From positions 79,138,142 to 79,202,141 of the forward strand of contig CM049306.1 in assembly GCA_026874595.1 (NCBI GenBank): a DNA stretch of 64,000 nt, written 5' to 3'. Of the stretch, positions 11,289 to 25,898 are shown piece by piece; position 1 is the first letter of the stretch, and each line of letters opens with the position of its first letter. The notes below the pieces were generated by a model. That model saw only the letters and a list, made by a program, of their open reading frames with translations. It did not search any database and was not told the DNA's origin. This stretch comes from Sipunculus nudus (taxonomy: Eukaryota > Annelida > Sipuncula > Golfingiida > Sipunculidae). Position numbers and translations under genes: made by a program.

Positions 11289-14200
11289 CACTTATAAATG
11301 TTGTTATTTTACAATACAGAGACATGGTGTGCTTCTGGTTGTACAAAAACATGCCCAACGGACTGTATCAGAGCATGTGACAGGAATAGTGGGAATTGTA
11401 CGCAAGGTGAGTGCTCAGAAAACTCAAATGCAACACATGTGCAGCTAATAACACTGGATATATTCCTTGTCTAAGTAAAATATTCATCTAAAGAAATATT
11501 TTTTTTAAATTAAGGATGCAGAGACGGATTCTTCGGAAGCAAATGCAGACGTCGTTGCTCAGATAGTTGCGGTGGAGCGAATAAACCTTGTGAACAGGAA
11601 GGCGGTCACTGCAGTAAAGGCAAGTTTGATCTTCTAAAACAAAATGAGATATAACTGCTAAATGATTGTACTAAAACGTGGCAACGATAAGACCCTGACG
11701 GCATGTTTCATATGACCGAATGTGAATGCAACTGGATTGGTTTGCATAATCGTTCAAGTTAGTTCAGATTACGGCGTAACTCTTAATAATCCAGCCTTTA
11801 ACAAAACTCGCTGTTCGGAAAATTACCATTTAATCTTGCTTCCAATAATTTTTTGTCGGTAAATTCTACTTCATTAATCGATGTGTCTTAAATAAAGCTA
11901 GCTTCAGTTGCGATATTGTTAAATTAGGATTAACTCTGATATGTAAACAAGAGTTAAAACATTTATCTGGTTACTATTGAAAATGGATCAGTGTTGCAGT
12001 CGAATCCACAACAAAAATGCAATTGCAAGTCCAGGTCACTCAACCCCAAATCCTAGTTCTCGAGGTTCTTCCACCATCTTCGAGTGCAAGTCACATGGAA
12101 TCTGACTCCAGTTCCGAGTCAAACATTATTCTCCTTATTAAAAGTACTTTTAAATGGAACTTTTATATTATCACCTGTTTTTATGTTAGTTTACACCTGT
12201 TGTTTACATTAATGTTTATTTACATTTAGCCCCTGATGCCGAACTTAAGCTTTGTAAAAATATTCTTTACTGCAGAGAAGAATTTTCTCAATTAGTTCAC
12301 ACATGTGTTGAAGTTTTTGTACTAACTTCACGATTCCTGATCTCGCAGTAGGAGTCCAGGACCTTCGAGTCCAAGTCTGAGTCTCAAAAACGTGCATTCC
12401 ATTACGGACTCGAGTCCTACATCACAGAACTATTCATTAAGAATAAAGCACAATAGCAGAAACAGTATTGCTTATGGCGCTTTAGAATAATATCAACATT
12501 AATAAGTGTTAAATAATATTAAAATCACTTGGCATTTAACGTTTAAAATTCCTTTTAAAAATATATCCTATTATATAGATAACTATTTTACATCATTATT
12601 AATTTTTCTTGAAAGAAACGTGCAAATCCTTTTGAAGACATTCAAGTCTATCTATGACCTCATATCTATAAGTAACCCGTTCCAAGCTAGTTGTACTTAA
12701 TAATGCTTCAGTGTGAACTACCCTTTTTGGTAATAAGTCTCTAACCAATTGATAATGAGAAACGCCAAACAGTGTAGCCTACTGGATATTAAACTGTGTA
12801 CCGGCGTCTTCTCTGCACCTACAGAGTTTTTCTCTATTTTTTTTTCTTTCATTTTGCAGGCATGATTTAACCAAACTGTTAGCATTGTTGTTAGTTAGCA
12901 AAATGACTGAATCAAGCAGATTTCCAGATCTGAATTTTACTTGTCACTTTGTTATATAAAGTGGTTCTATTATATTTATACGGATGACTGTGTAGGAATG
13001 TATAGTGATGAGATACAAAGGGGTTTTTTCCAAAGGTCAAATGATTATATTATGTTTAACATGTTATCTCTTAATGATTCGGAGATTGCTTCAAAGTAGA
13101 ATGTTGCATTAGTCAAAATTCGTATATTATTTGAATTATACAATTATGTGGGAAAAATGACATTCATTTCAGTATTTACACAATTACATTTTCAGTTAAA
13201 ACTTTTATGAAGAGAATTATTCTTCAAATTTTCTATTTTAACCAGCCTTGAGGGTAAATAATTTTATAACGTTATAAGGGTGTGTTTGGAGACTCTTGAA
13301 TCAAGTAAATCTTATATCTAATATATGGAATCCTATGATCTGGTAAAATATATCATTCTTTAGGTTGCACTCCTGGAAGATATGGGGCAAAATGTAAATC
13401 ACATTGTCCAGCTGAATGCAGAAACCAACAGTGCCACAGCAGTACCGGCAAATGCTTAGAAGGTATAAAACATTAACCCATCTTTAAAGTGAAAACAAAA
13501 GGGTTAATAAAAAGTCAAATTGAATTGTCTGGATTTTAATCAGTCACTCCAGTACTTAATTTATTTGTAATTGCATTTCTAAACATATTTTTTACTATTC
13601 AGTTGGCCGCAAACAGTGATATGTTCACACACCAAGGTATGCAGAATGTTATTCTGAACTTATAATGTTATTTCTGCCTAAATTTAGTTCACCTGCATGC
13701 CAGGATAAATCTAAATAGAATTAAAGGGTCCGTGGTCATCCATACCTTGAAATGAAATTGCCCATATTGCAAGGCAAGTACGCCCAAAGCGGTCAAAATT
13801 AAGAAGAATATTCCGACCAGTTCCTTTTTAGGAGGGGTGGCAAATTACCAGTGCGGGTTTCTTGGGGTCGTGAAATACGTCGATTCGTTTGGATTTTGTA
13901 AACTCTTCGCAACTTTTTGTTTAAGGTGTATTGGCAATGTTGACGGGTAAAGTCGCATTTTGTTACAAATGTTAATAGATTCGAACAGGCTGTTGCTAGA
14001 AAACTAGTAAGCCTACACATGGTCCAGAACTGTACGCTGACGGGTCTCACAAACACCCGCCGAGGCTTTGGATGCACCAACTCAATTTTATACATGGGCA
14101 CTATTTAAGAGAGAAAAAATACTAGCGATGTATATAAACAATTTGTCAAGCCTCAAAGGACACTGTTTCAGATTGACTGGAAGAGTCCAATAATTGAAGA

Positions 14201-17200
14201 AGGGTAAAATGGTTTGACACATTAAATATATAAAATGTACCAGTTCTTTTGAACTTTGCTGATTGACTAGAGGAAAATTTGTGATAAAATCATAACCTGT
14301 TTCGTGACTTTAATACTATGACTTAATTTCACGATAGCTTTTCATTTTCGGAATATGCAATCCTTGCCTTGTCACACATATTGTGCTCTCCAGCACCATG
14401 TTGCCTGCGTGACCTCCCGTTACAGGGATCTACCTGCGTGTTTTACAAAATATTATCCTTCTTACAACAGGAAGGCATATATCAGGAAGACATCTAAAAT
14501 ATTAAGTAAATAATAAAGAAATGGACATACAGTGTAAAAAACGCCAGTTAAATGTCAGATAAGTAGGATTATTTAAATAGGCCTACATATAGTTATAAGG
14601 AAATGAACCACAAAAGTAACAAATTTAACCGAAATCTACACTAACAGCTTCAAGCGTCTTTGTTCTGGGAGCTATGTTTCAATAGTATGTTCCCAGTAGT
14701 TCGAGGCACTTTGGTTTTAATTCTTGTGGAGTTACCTCTGGTGTTAATGAATAATATGGGAATACACATGAGCATTAGAAATAGCGTTAATTTTTTATAT
14801 TTCGGCCGTTTGTTTCGGTTTTATATACTGACAAGTAAATTTCACGCTACGACCGTGACGTCCGGTTATGTCATTCCATTATGACGGCAAAGTTTTTTTC
14901 ATATACAGAGCTGGGTTGACCATGAACTTTTCTCATAAAGAAAAAGCAAAATTACAAAAATTAGGTTGTTCTCTCGGCATTCGCCGGATCGCTATTAAAA
15001 CCCATTGGAAAACCACGTAGAGAAGAAAACGCAAAAAAAACGTAGCGACACGGTTCGGGGAATGGACTATAATTGAAATTGTTTAGATTTTAAGCAGTCA
15101 ATATAGTGCAGCACACCAGGCTATAGACTGGTTGGAGAATACAGAACAAGGTTTAAGTCAGGAAACGGTAATAACACTGCTGTAGGCATTTTTAAATCAA
15201 ACTGTGGGCATGGTTGTTGGTTAGAGAAATGACGAAATCAAGCGACCATTTAGAAGCAGTTTGCCAATCTGAACTTTTCTTGTTAATTTTTCATATAAGG
15301 CGTTTCCATAATACAGATAACGATATAGGAATATAGTTACGATGAGATACAAGGGGATTTACATAGCTCAAATCATCATTTTGTCTTAAATTTTATTACT
15401 AAATGAATTTTGTATTAATTATTTGTATATGGAAGGGAATAAATTGCCGTTTTCGTCCATAGAATACCTAATTAACACATTTTATCCCTTTAACATCTGC
15501 TGTCAAACGAGAAAAAAAACAAGATTTCATGAAAAATTTTATTACTCGGTTGATTTTTTTCACCTAGAGAGGTCACGTTTTCTGCTTTGGATACATTTTA
15601 TAAGCTGTTAGTAAATAAACTCCAAGTCTCGTCATATCTCCCGACACCTACTGTCAAACAGAAAATGTGATGATAATGATTATAATGCGGCTAGATTTTA
15701 AGATAGAGACGTCTAGTGTTCCGTTTTAGGTAGCATTTAATAAGCCCTTAGACACACGATCAAAGTTGCATTAAATGTAATAAGACGGAGTTAATAGACA
15801 ATGCCCTTTATGCTTATAACCCAGTCAGTTTGTATGTATATAAATCAATTATTTTACATGCCACAGAAGTCTAGTATTCTGCTTTGTGTGGTATTTGTTA
15901 AGCTCTATCCACGTCACATCAAATCGCGATTCGTTTGAAAAGAAACGAGAATGTTACGGAATCGATGACAGCTGACCTCCGGACACTGTTGCAGGTATTG
16001 TTACGATTACATCTTGTTTATTAATCTATTTTGGATATTATCAAGCTCATGTTCAAGTTACACAACCTACCCGTGCTACCCTGTTACTGCTCACTTGCCG
16101 TTTACCAAAGAGAAGACCGCCGATGGTGGGTTGGACGGGGTAGGGAAAGGCTTCCCCTGTGACCGCTCGGGGATTGTAGACATCTGATTATGGTCTTACT
16201 TTTAATCCCACATGTCCGTACACAATAGTGTATTTATGATTGTTCTTAAGGTTGTAGCGCTGGGAAATATGGAGACAGGTGTCATCTGCACTGCCCTGTT
16301 GGCTGCGAAAAATTAACAAGTTGTGATCAAAATAACGGAACATGCTCGCAAGGTTAGACTGAGTGATACGTAATCCAGCTGCCTTATAATACATAAATTT
16401 AAGTCGTTCTAAATTTGAATAATGGTATTAAGATATTATTGTTTAAATTTACTTTTACCATCTAAACACTAGTGTATTGACATTGCGGCTAGTTTTGTTC
16501 CAAGATAAATTATAAATATTGTGTTGTATCATAATTTTCAATGTTTTTTGATAATTCATCTTTCCACAAAGGGTGCATAACAGAAAGATACGGAGACTGG
16601 TGTAACAAATCTTGCTCCTTAGATTGCGGGGGAAACAGGACGTGCCACAGGATGACCGGACGCTGTGAAGAAGGTACGATTTTGTTTATACAGAAAAAAA
16701 CAAGGATTTCCTTGCAGACCACATATAGGGAGTACTACATCATTTTATTAAATAAGAGCACCGTAAATGGTGCATTACACGCCCGTTGCATATTTTGTGA
16801 CCTCTGACCTAATTGAATATGCGTGAATTTGCTGAGAAGATTATTCAGGTGAGAAACTGTATTGGTTAAAACTCAGCATGAATTATATTAAAATCCATCA
16901 GGTATTTGGTAAGTCAGGGTGGTGCCACCAAAGTGTTATTATCATTAATAATATAATCTTGGACATTCTTGAAACAACCCTTTACACAGAGGTAACTGTT
17001 AAAGAAAGTATGTACAAAGGTCGTCAGATAATTGATAACTATTGCTCATATATTGTTTAAACTAAACAACTCCGTCTTTAAAGTCAGCTATTCCCCTACC
17101 TATTCTAAAGAATGTATGTGGTTTTTGGCCTCCTCTTAGTTATCTGAAATTATCAGGGCATTTAATAGATTGCCCAAGAAAGAATCGATTAGATTTTGTT

Positions 17201-20200
17201 GCGGATCCAACATCTCCGGATTAAGGAACGTCTTGAAGGAGTACTCACAAATGCTCATTCACTGAAGCACACATGAGCCAGGGAATATGGACCAAAAAGA
17301 AGTGAATGTAAACGCGGTCTGCGTGCACCACGCAGGCCTGCTAACCCATACACATCATGGTCGAGCGCCGTTAACTTTGATTCTAGTGGTTCCTGTAATA
17401 TAGCTTTGGAAATTTCAAATTATGAACTTTATCACCGGGATATCAATGTTTGCAGAGCGTTTTTTTTAATAGATGCTCACAGTAACGAGGCGATTAGCAT
17501 CTAACAATAGGCCAAGCAGTCATGGACAGAATCTCATGAAAATGTTCAGGTCATTTCAGGAAGGGCATGTGAGAAATTTATTACATTTTGGTAAGGATCC
17601 CTCACATGATCCGGATTCAAGAATGTCTTCAAGAAATATTATCGAACGTAGAGTCACGCATACACGAATGGACTAGGGAATATTGGCCGAATAAACAAAT
17701 GCAAGCACTGCTTTAGAGCAGCAACGAACAAAGGGAACCACCACATGGCGGGGGCGTGCATTCCTTGGAATACAAATTTATACTTCTTGTTATATTTTTT
17801 AGGTTGCAGAAGTGGACACTTCGGAGCAAATTGCGAAAAGAATTGTCCTAATAATTGTGCTGATGGTCAGAAATGTAATAGAACATCCGGGATTTGCACA
17901 TCAGGTAAGATGATGTTTTCCTCAACTACCTTACTATAGGCCTGTCCATCTAAAGCAGAAAAACTTAGTAATCCAAGGCACTCTCCGTGGCTTGGATGGT
18001 TGCTTTAGTTAGTCTGTAAGGGTAGAGGAAACCGGAGGATTAAGAGAAACCAACCATTTTTCACGGGCCACAACAACTCGCTCTTCTAGCGGGGACAGCA
18101 TTGCATCTTACCTCTTGTCTTCTGGTACCCTTATACCACTAGACTGAATCCGCCTATATAAAAAGGGGAAAAAAGAAAGAAAGAAAATAATTAAATTATT
18201 CAATAATTTGCATCCGGAGGTCCGAGAAAGTCTCCCCAAACGGATTGAACTAAAGGTTGACATAATAATCTTAACCTCAATTTGAACCCCTAAATATGGG
18301 AGAAAAATTATTAATATGAAAAATTCTTTTTTATGTACTGGTGTATTGTTCGTTATTTCATGTAAACAAAATTCTTGTCATAACAGGATATGTCACCGGG
18401 TATCTTGGATATTCTTGAGACAACTCTACACAGACGTAAATGTTGAGGAAAATCTGGACTAACAATTGCTAACAATTTCTCATATACATTAGATTTTACT
18501 TTTTAGCATTTAAAGCCAGCTATTCACCGGCCTTCTGTATAGAATGTTTTTATTTCCTGCTTCCTCTGAGAGATATTAATGAAAACTAGGCAATTCCTGT
18601 CAAAAAAAAGCTCTTGTAAGGCCTAGAATATTGTACCTTTGTTTAAATCGACTCTTATCAACTCAAAACCTGTGTATTGATGTTTCCGCTAATTTTGTTC
18701 GAAGATAATTTATAAATATTGTGTTACATAATTTACAATGCATTTTGACTTTTCATCTTTCCACAAAGGGTGCATAACAGAAAGATACGGTGAAAGGTGT
18801 CAAAAAATTTGTTCCTTGAATTGTGGAGGAAACAGGACGTGCCACAGGACGACCGGACGATGTGAAGAAGGTACATTTTTGTTTATTCAGAAATGAAACA
18901 AGGATCTTATTGCAGAACACACATAGAGAGTACTTCATTATTATATTTAGAAAGGCAGAAATGAATGATTTTTTTCGTGAGATCTGAAGAACATGTTATC
19001 ATCAAAATATAAAAGAATTTTTCACATGCCTGAGACAATCCTTTACAAAGACGTAAATGTTGAAGAAAGTATGAACACAGATCGTCAGATAATTGCTTAC
19101 AATTTCAAATATATACTTTAGATTTCATACAATTCTGCTTGAAAACTAGCTATTCCCCTACTTTCTCTATATAATTTATGTGATTTCTGGCTGCCTCTGA
19201 GTAATTTAAAATGTTCAGGACATTTTGAAAATGGGCCAAGGAAGAACCGATTAGATTTTGTCGTGGATCCAGCATCTACTCCGGATACAAGAGCGTCATA
19301 AAGAGTTATTCACAAAAGTACAGTCACTTATGCACAAATGTAACTGGCATTATAGATAAAAAAATAAGGGAATGCACACGTGGTCCCCTTGCACCATGCA
19401 GGCCTGTCCACCTGCTCAGGTAACGGTAATGATTCTATAACTTCGGAATCAAGGTGTCCAGTGGTTCTCTGCAATACTGCTTGTGCACACCGGCATTTTT
19501 TAAAGTATGAAATTCACACGGATTTCAATGTTCGCAGAGCGTTTATCTTTAAACGTGAGCTCTCATTAACGGGATGATTAGCTGTCTGCCCAGAGCATCT
19601 AACAGCTGGCCTCTGCCAAGGATTCCAAATTAAAATAAACCGGCCCAAATGAAAAAAAAAAAATCATTACAGCTCCGGTGCCGCCAGGAGGGTAGGTGTT
19701 CAATCTAATTCGTATGTGTTTGTGTGGGTTTTTTTTTTCAAAACATACCTCAAGCACTCATATGCGAAATCTCATGAAATGTTCTGGCCATCTCGGGAAG
19801 AGCCAGTAACCTATGACATTTTGGTAGGAATCCCTTACATGATACGGATTCAGAACGTCTTTAAGGAATATTCACGAACGTAGAGTCACTTTTGCACTAA
19901 TGCACCAGGGAATATGGGCCGAATAAGTAAATGCAAACACTCTTTTAGAGCAGCAACGAACATAGGGAAGCACCAAATGGCAGGGGCGTGCATATCTTGG
20001 AATACAGATTTATACTTCTTGTTATATTTATTTAGGTTGCAGAAGTGGATACTTCGGTGTCAATTGCAAAAGGAAGTGTCCTGATAACTGTGCTGATGGT
20101 CAGAAATGTAATAGAACATCCGGGATTTGCACATCAGGTAAGATGATGTTTTCTTCAAATATCTACTATAGGCCTGCCAATCTAAAGCATTTTTACTTAG

Positions 20201-23200
20201 TAATCCAAGGCACTCTTCATGGCTCAGATAGCTGCTTTCGGTAGTTTGTATGGGTAGAGGAATCGAAGGACCCAGAGAAAACAACCATTTTTCACGGGTC
20301 ATAACATCCCATACTTCTTGATTCCCCGGAAATCGAACGCGGAACTCTAGCGGAGAGGACATGCATCTAACTCCTGGATTGCTGGAACCCTTTTAACACT
20401 AGACGGCATCCGCCTAAATTAAAAAGAAAGAAAAAAGAAAGAAAAAAGAAAATAGTAAAATTATTCAATAATTTTGCACCCGCGGCCCCTAGAAATTCCA
20501 CCCAAACACATATTGAACCAAATGTTCACGTTAAAATTCCAATCTCTGTAAGAGCCCCTCAATATGGGAGAGAAATGGTTACTATAAAAAATTCGTATTT
20601 TGTAAACTGTATTGTTTATTCCTTCACGTAAACAAAATTCTTGTCATAACAGGTTATGTCACCAGGTATCTTGGGAATTCTTGTGTTAACTCCTTACATT
20701 GACGTAAATGTTCCGGAAAATCTGGACACAGGTCATTAGATCATTGCTTACAAATTCTCAATTATATAGTTTAGATTTTACTTTTCAGCCTACAAAGCCA
20801 GTTTTTCACTGGCCTTCTCTATAGAATATTTTTTTAGATTTCCTGCTTCCTCTCAGAGCTTATTGATAAAAACTAGGCAATTCCTGTCAAGAAAAGCTCT
20901 TGTTAAGCCATTTAACAATGTTCCGTTGTTCAAATCGACTCTTATCAACTAAACACCTGTGTGTTGATGTTGCTGCTAGTTTTGTTCGAAAATGAATCAT
21001 AGATATTGTGTTACATAATATACAATGTATTTGGACTTTTCATCTTTTCACAAAGGGTGCATACTAGAAAGATACGGAAAATGGTGTAACAAATCTTGTT
21101 CTTTGAATTGTGGAGGAAACAGGGCGTGCCATAGGACGACCGGACGCTGTAAAGAAGGTAAACTTTTGTTTATTCAAAAAAGAAAAAAAAGATTTTATGT
21201 AGAACACATAGGGAGTACTTCATCTTTAGAAAAACAGAAATGAATGAAGTTTTTTCATGAGATCTGAAAATCATGTTATCTTCATGATATAACATAATCT
21301 TAAAACATTCTTAAGACAATCCTTTACACAGACGTAAATGTTGAAGAAAGTATGAACACAGATCGTCAGATAATTGCTTACAATTTCAAATATATTATTT
21401 GAAAATATTACAATTCAGTTTTAAAGAAGTTCCACAAAATATGGGCTGGTCAATGAAGATGCTGTAAAAAAATATTTAGAATAATGTTAACCCTACTTAA
21501 AGTAATTCGCGATGACCACCCTTACTTCTTGGATAGCATTGAAGAAGAGTGTATACTAATATCAAGGCTGAAGACACCTACATAAATGCTATTTTAAAGC
21601 TACTGAAAATAGACAAGGCCATCATAGAATATGTAAGTGGTACGATAGTTATCAATTCACATCATCCTTGCCACAAAAAGTATATATGTGATTAAGTCAA
21701 CTAGGAGTTAATCATTTTTATCAAAATGATATTTATATAAGGAAATGAAAAAAATAGAATCCCCAGATATGGGGATTTGCACACGATAAAGTCACCTTTA
21801 AACATATTCTGGTTTATATAGTGAAACCTGTGTAAAATGACCCCGAAAATGGACTGGCCAGATGCTGTCTTAATTTACAGGTGGTCTCAATAGACAGGTC
21901 AGTTATAACTAGTGTGTGGAGTTTTCGGTTTACCTAGGTTGTCCTAATAGACAAATGACTGACGGTCTTTCAGACGGAATTAAGACGGATTTACACATCA
22001 AATACATCAAATAATTTTCATTTTATATATTTATATTAATGCTACCATTTAACCTAGATGACACATACAATCTGATCATGCCGACTTAACACAATAGAAG
22101 TATTTCAAAGGCGCCTATGTAATAAGCCTTAACAGATTTCCATAAATGATAATACTAAGTGCAGAAATTATATCAATGATGTTGATAATGCCACCAATTT
22201 GACCTCACTATGTCTTTATCAAGATAAATACAAAGTTTTTTAATGGATATTGCAGAGAAAGTCTATAAATGATCACTAAACTTTACAAAATTTCCTGGTA
22301 TGTCACGCAAGTGCATACGACAGTTCTTGAAAATTGGTTACAGAGATATATGTTGGTACGATACACTTTGTCAAATTTGGAGGATCAACAGTATTATTTC
22401 TGCAAAATAGGTATTATTAAAATTTTTCGAAAACCAGAAAAAAACGCAAAAAATACACATACAATTTTCATAAATGAGTCCATACCTGTTTTATTGTACA
22501 AAATGTAAAGCGGGAAGTGTGTGTTGATCTTTTTTCACTATAGGCAGCCACTAAAAATGTTTACCCCAGAAGCAAAATAAGAAGTCTTGCATTAAGAAAT
22601 CCCAAAACGGTGATTATCAAAGATATGCCCGGTGGATTTATTTTTTCAGGTTGCCAGAATGGATTTTTTGGTAACAACTGCGATAGCAAATGCCCAATAA
22701 GCTGTGCAGATTGGGGCAAGTGTAACAGAACATCTGGTTATTGCACAACTGGTAAGATAAGCATATTCTCACACCATATATACTTTTATGTCTATGCAAC
22801 TGAAAATGAAGATGAAAGATAGATAGGTAGATAGATAGATAGACAGATAGATAGATAGATAGCTGTAGATATGTGTGATATTTGAAAAGCGATATAAGTT
22901 TTGTAGTATCCGAAATAATTAACTTGAATCTGATTGTAAATATTAACAAAACATTCTTTTTATAACAATTTCACGTTATGTTTAGCTAATTCAGTTGGTC
23001 CCTAATTTTCATGAATTACTTGAACTAAGCATGTTGTAGCATGTTTGCCCACATTTTACGCGATACATGCGACAGGAAACGTCCCGCTTACTGTGCAGAC
23101 GGAGGAAAGTGTAACAGGTCATCCCTTTACTGTATATCTGGTACGAGTACTCAGAGTATCCTATGCTCTATGATAATCTAAGGTTGAATTTATGACCCTC

Positions 23201-25852
23201 GTATTTCATAGAGCCGTTGCGTATGTCTCTAAAACAGTTTTTGATTGCTCAGGTTGCCTGAACAAAAGATGGACGGAAACATGCGAGGAAGAATGTTCAC
23301 GTGGATGTAAAGTTCAATGTGACATGCGGAATGGGAGCTGCTCTTGCAGAGATGGATATTATGGAACGCGTTGTCAATTCCAATGTTCAACTAAATGTCA
23401 ACAACCTTTTTCATGCGACAAGTCAACTGGTTACTGTGCCTGCAAGGGAAGCTCTCTTCCCGGCACATGTCAAGATGGTAAAGTTATTTTTTATATTCCT
23501 AAATAAAGTATACTCAGTATATCAGAGATGTCATACGGGTCGTTGGTAAAGCCTTGTGAATTAATCATTTGGTATGCCTCCTATACTGAAATAAGAAAAA
23601 TAGAAACCCCATAACATTTGAAGTACTGCATATTCTTTCCTCAAATTTGATACAAAAGTTGTTTCAAGCAAGTTCTCGGACACGTTGGAACAAGCCTCAA
23701 GGCCAAATCAACCGAAATATAATTTTTGTGAACGCCTCTACTTTTGTACCACTCAATCTATTTACATAAATTTTCATACCAAAATCTTTGAACAGTTACA
23801 AAACTGTGTACCATGACCTTTATCTTCAAGGTAAAATAGATCAACCATAACTGTTGAGGTACTGCATATTCTGTCTCCAATTCGATACTCAAAATGCCTA
23901 AACCAAGTTTCCAGGGACTTTGAAAAGCAAGGAGTTAGGAAACTTGTAACATTGAACTTGACCTTTAAAGGTGCTTTATCACCTATTAAACGTTGAATTA
24001 ACACGAAAAAAAAGATTCTTCCCTTTAAAATAAATTTGTAACAGCCAAAATATTTCCTTGAAACTGATCGCTTACTCCTGCAATCAAATATTAAGACAAC
24101 TGACATGGAACGATGACAGGTGTTTACATAAACACAGTGCGTGCATCTCAGGGCCACAACACGTGTCAATCAGGAGATGCCCTGACTGACATTGTCCAAA
24201 ATGTAATACATGTTCCCGCTGGCTGAGTGTTGTGCGGCTCACAATCGGACCTCTGGTCACGCAGTCTTGTTATGGTAAACAGATACACGTGGACTGTGTT
24301 TATCAACACGCAGAGTCAAAACAAGGTGTTAAACAGCCGTATGCGAGGTATTGAGACTGTGTGTTGGTATGGTTTTGCAAGGAAACTTTTGTATTAAGCG
24401 AAACTGAACGGATAGTTTAAAAGAACAGGCATCATATTGTTCCTGATTATGTCCATTTAAGATAAAATCTTTAAAAAATATTTGTTTTTTTTTTTTTTTT
24501 TAACAAAAAAACTTTTACGTAGTGCATAGTTTTTCTTATATTTTAGGCTGGGGGCCCATGGGAAGGGGAGACATATATCTATATTCGACTGCAAAAACAA
24601 ACTCATTCTAATTACACTATATGTCTAAGAATGAGGATATTTACAGTCGTTCACACAAACTCTACCTGAGAATTTTCTTTTCTTCTTAATTGCTGTTAAT
24701 CATTTTATAATTGTGAAAAATAAAGTGATAAAGGGTGGTATTTTAGATAGCCCACTGCCTGTTTCTCTTGAGAAAATGAGAAACAATGAAATTATTTTAT
24801 ATGCGTACTTTTTGGAAAAACAGGATAAACATAGCCGTGTTGCTCTCATGTTAAAATGTATGACCAAATATAAGCAAACTTCCGACCATGTGATTAAGAC
24901 CTTTAAGAGTTTTCAAAAGGACAGCGGCGTTAGTCTACCTTGCATAAATGTTACAGTTAATCAGTTGCTTAATGACCGAAGTGTTTATGAACTTGCCATT
25001 ATCAAAGAATTCAGTGATTTTGTTTCTCCGAAATGAGATATGAAGCCTGAGCTATGGGCTTTCTGGTGCGCGTGCCTATGGACTGATGGATCCTTAACAA
25101 AACTGGTTAAGAGGGTTTACTTTTTGAACAGGAACAGCCTCATCTAATGGTTTAACCATTTTTGTATGATTGCCTAGGTTCTCATACTAATATGGCAGTT
25201 TATAATTCAAGTATAATAACATCTGTTTAATCTGTTCACTTTGGTGTCATGTATCGATAAAAAGTTCTATAAAGTCATTAAAACATTTGCTGTCAGGCTT
25301 AAAACTATGAACAGTCTATACATTTTCTCGGTTTGGCTAACTTGGTAGGGTTTGATCTGTTTATGTTTTCACAGACCTTGCATATTCCAAGAGAGCCCGC
25401 CAGTCAGGGACCTTTAAAAACCTCACGTCATATCCAGGTTCCCATACCTTTGAAGCTGAATTGGCAGTGATGGGAAATACAAACTGCTTACGAATCCACA
25501 CAACTTCTTTGACGATAGAGGATAATGAACCATGGTGGAATGTCGATTTGGACGGAATGTATAAAGTATTCCAAGTAAATGTCACAGCTAGCATGAGTGA
25601 AGGTATTCTCATTTATTTGCTTATTATAAGCATTTTTTTATATTTTTCTGTCCTTACCGTATTAGACACCTATGCATAGGTCCAAAATGTATATGGGTGC
25701 TTATTATAACTAACGTTTATCCGATCGCCTAAAATTCAATCAAATCTGTCACTGATGTAACAGACATTCGTTAATAAGTAACAACCAACGTTCAATGTGT
25801 AAAAATATCCATTTTATGTCGTAAATTTGCTTGATTAAGAAAGTATATCTTT

Positions 25853-25898
<46 letters not shown>

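Larger units (their letters stand above)
9394..11319. other. Intron 1, largely filled by nested transposons
   Basis: The intron begins gtaagt and ends tacag. Most of it (about 9545-11234) is a mariner-like element with a second inverted-repeat element inside, followed by (TA)n at 11231-11284 just before the acceptor of exon 2. Confidence 0.75.
16465..23150 (+). repeat. Three tandem segmental duplicates of about 2.2 kb, each with a pair of EGF exons
   Basis: Unit 1 is about 16465-18660, unit 2 about 18661-20950 and unit 3 about 20951-23150. Corresponding points: exon starts 16572, 18769 and 21056 (each preceded by ttcacaaag-type acceptors); exon starts 17803 and 20036, with the more diverged 22650. 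Introns are duplicated too: a ttataaatattgtgtt-type block precedes exons 6, 8 and 10; acagacgtaaatgttgaaga and gatcgtcagataattg recur after them; attcttgtcataacagg recurs at 18372 and 20641. Confidence 0.85.
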
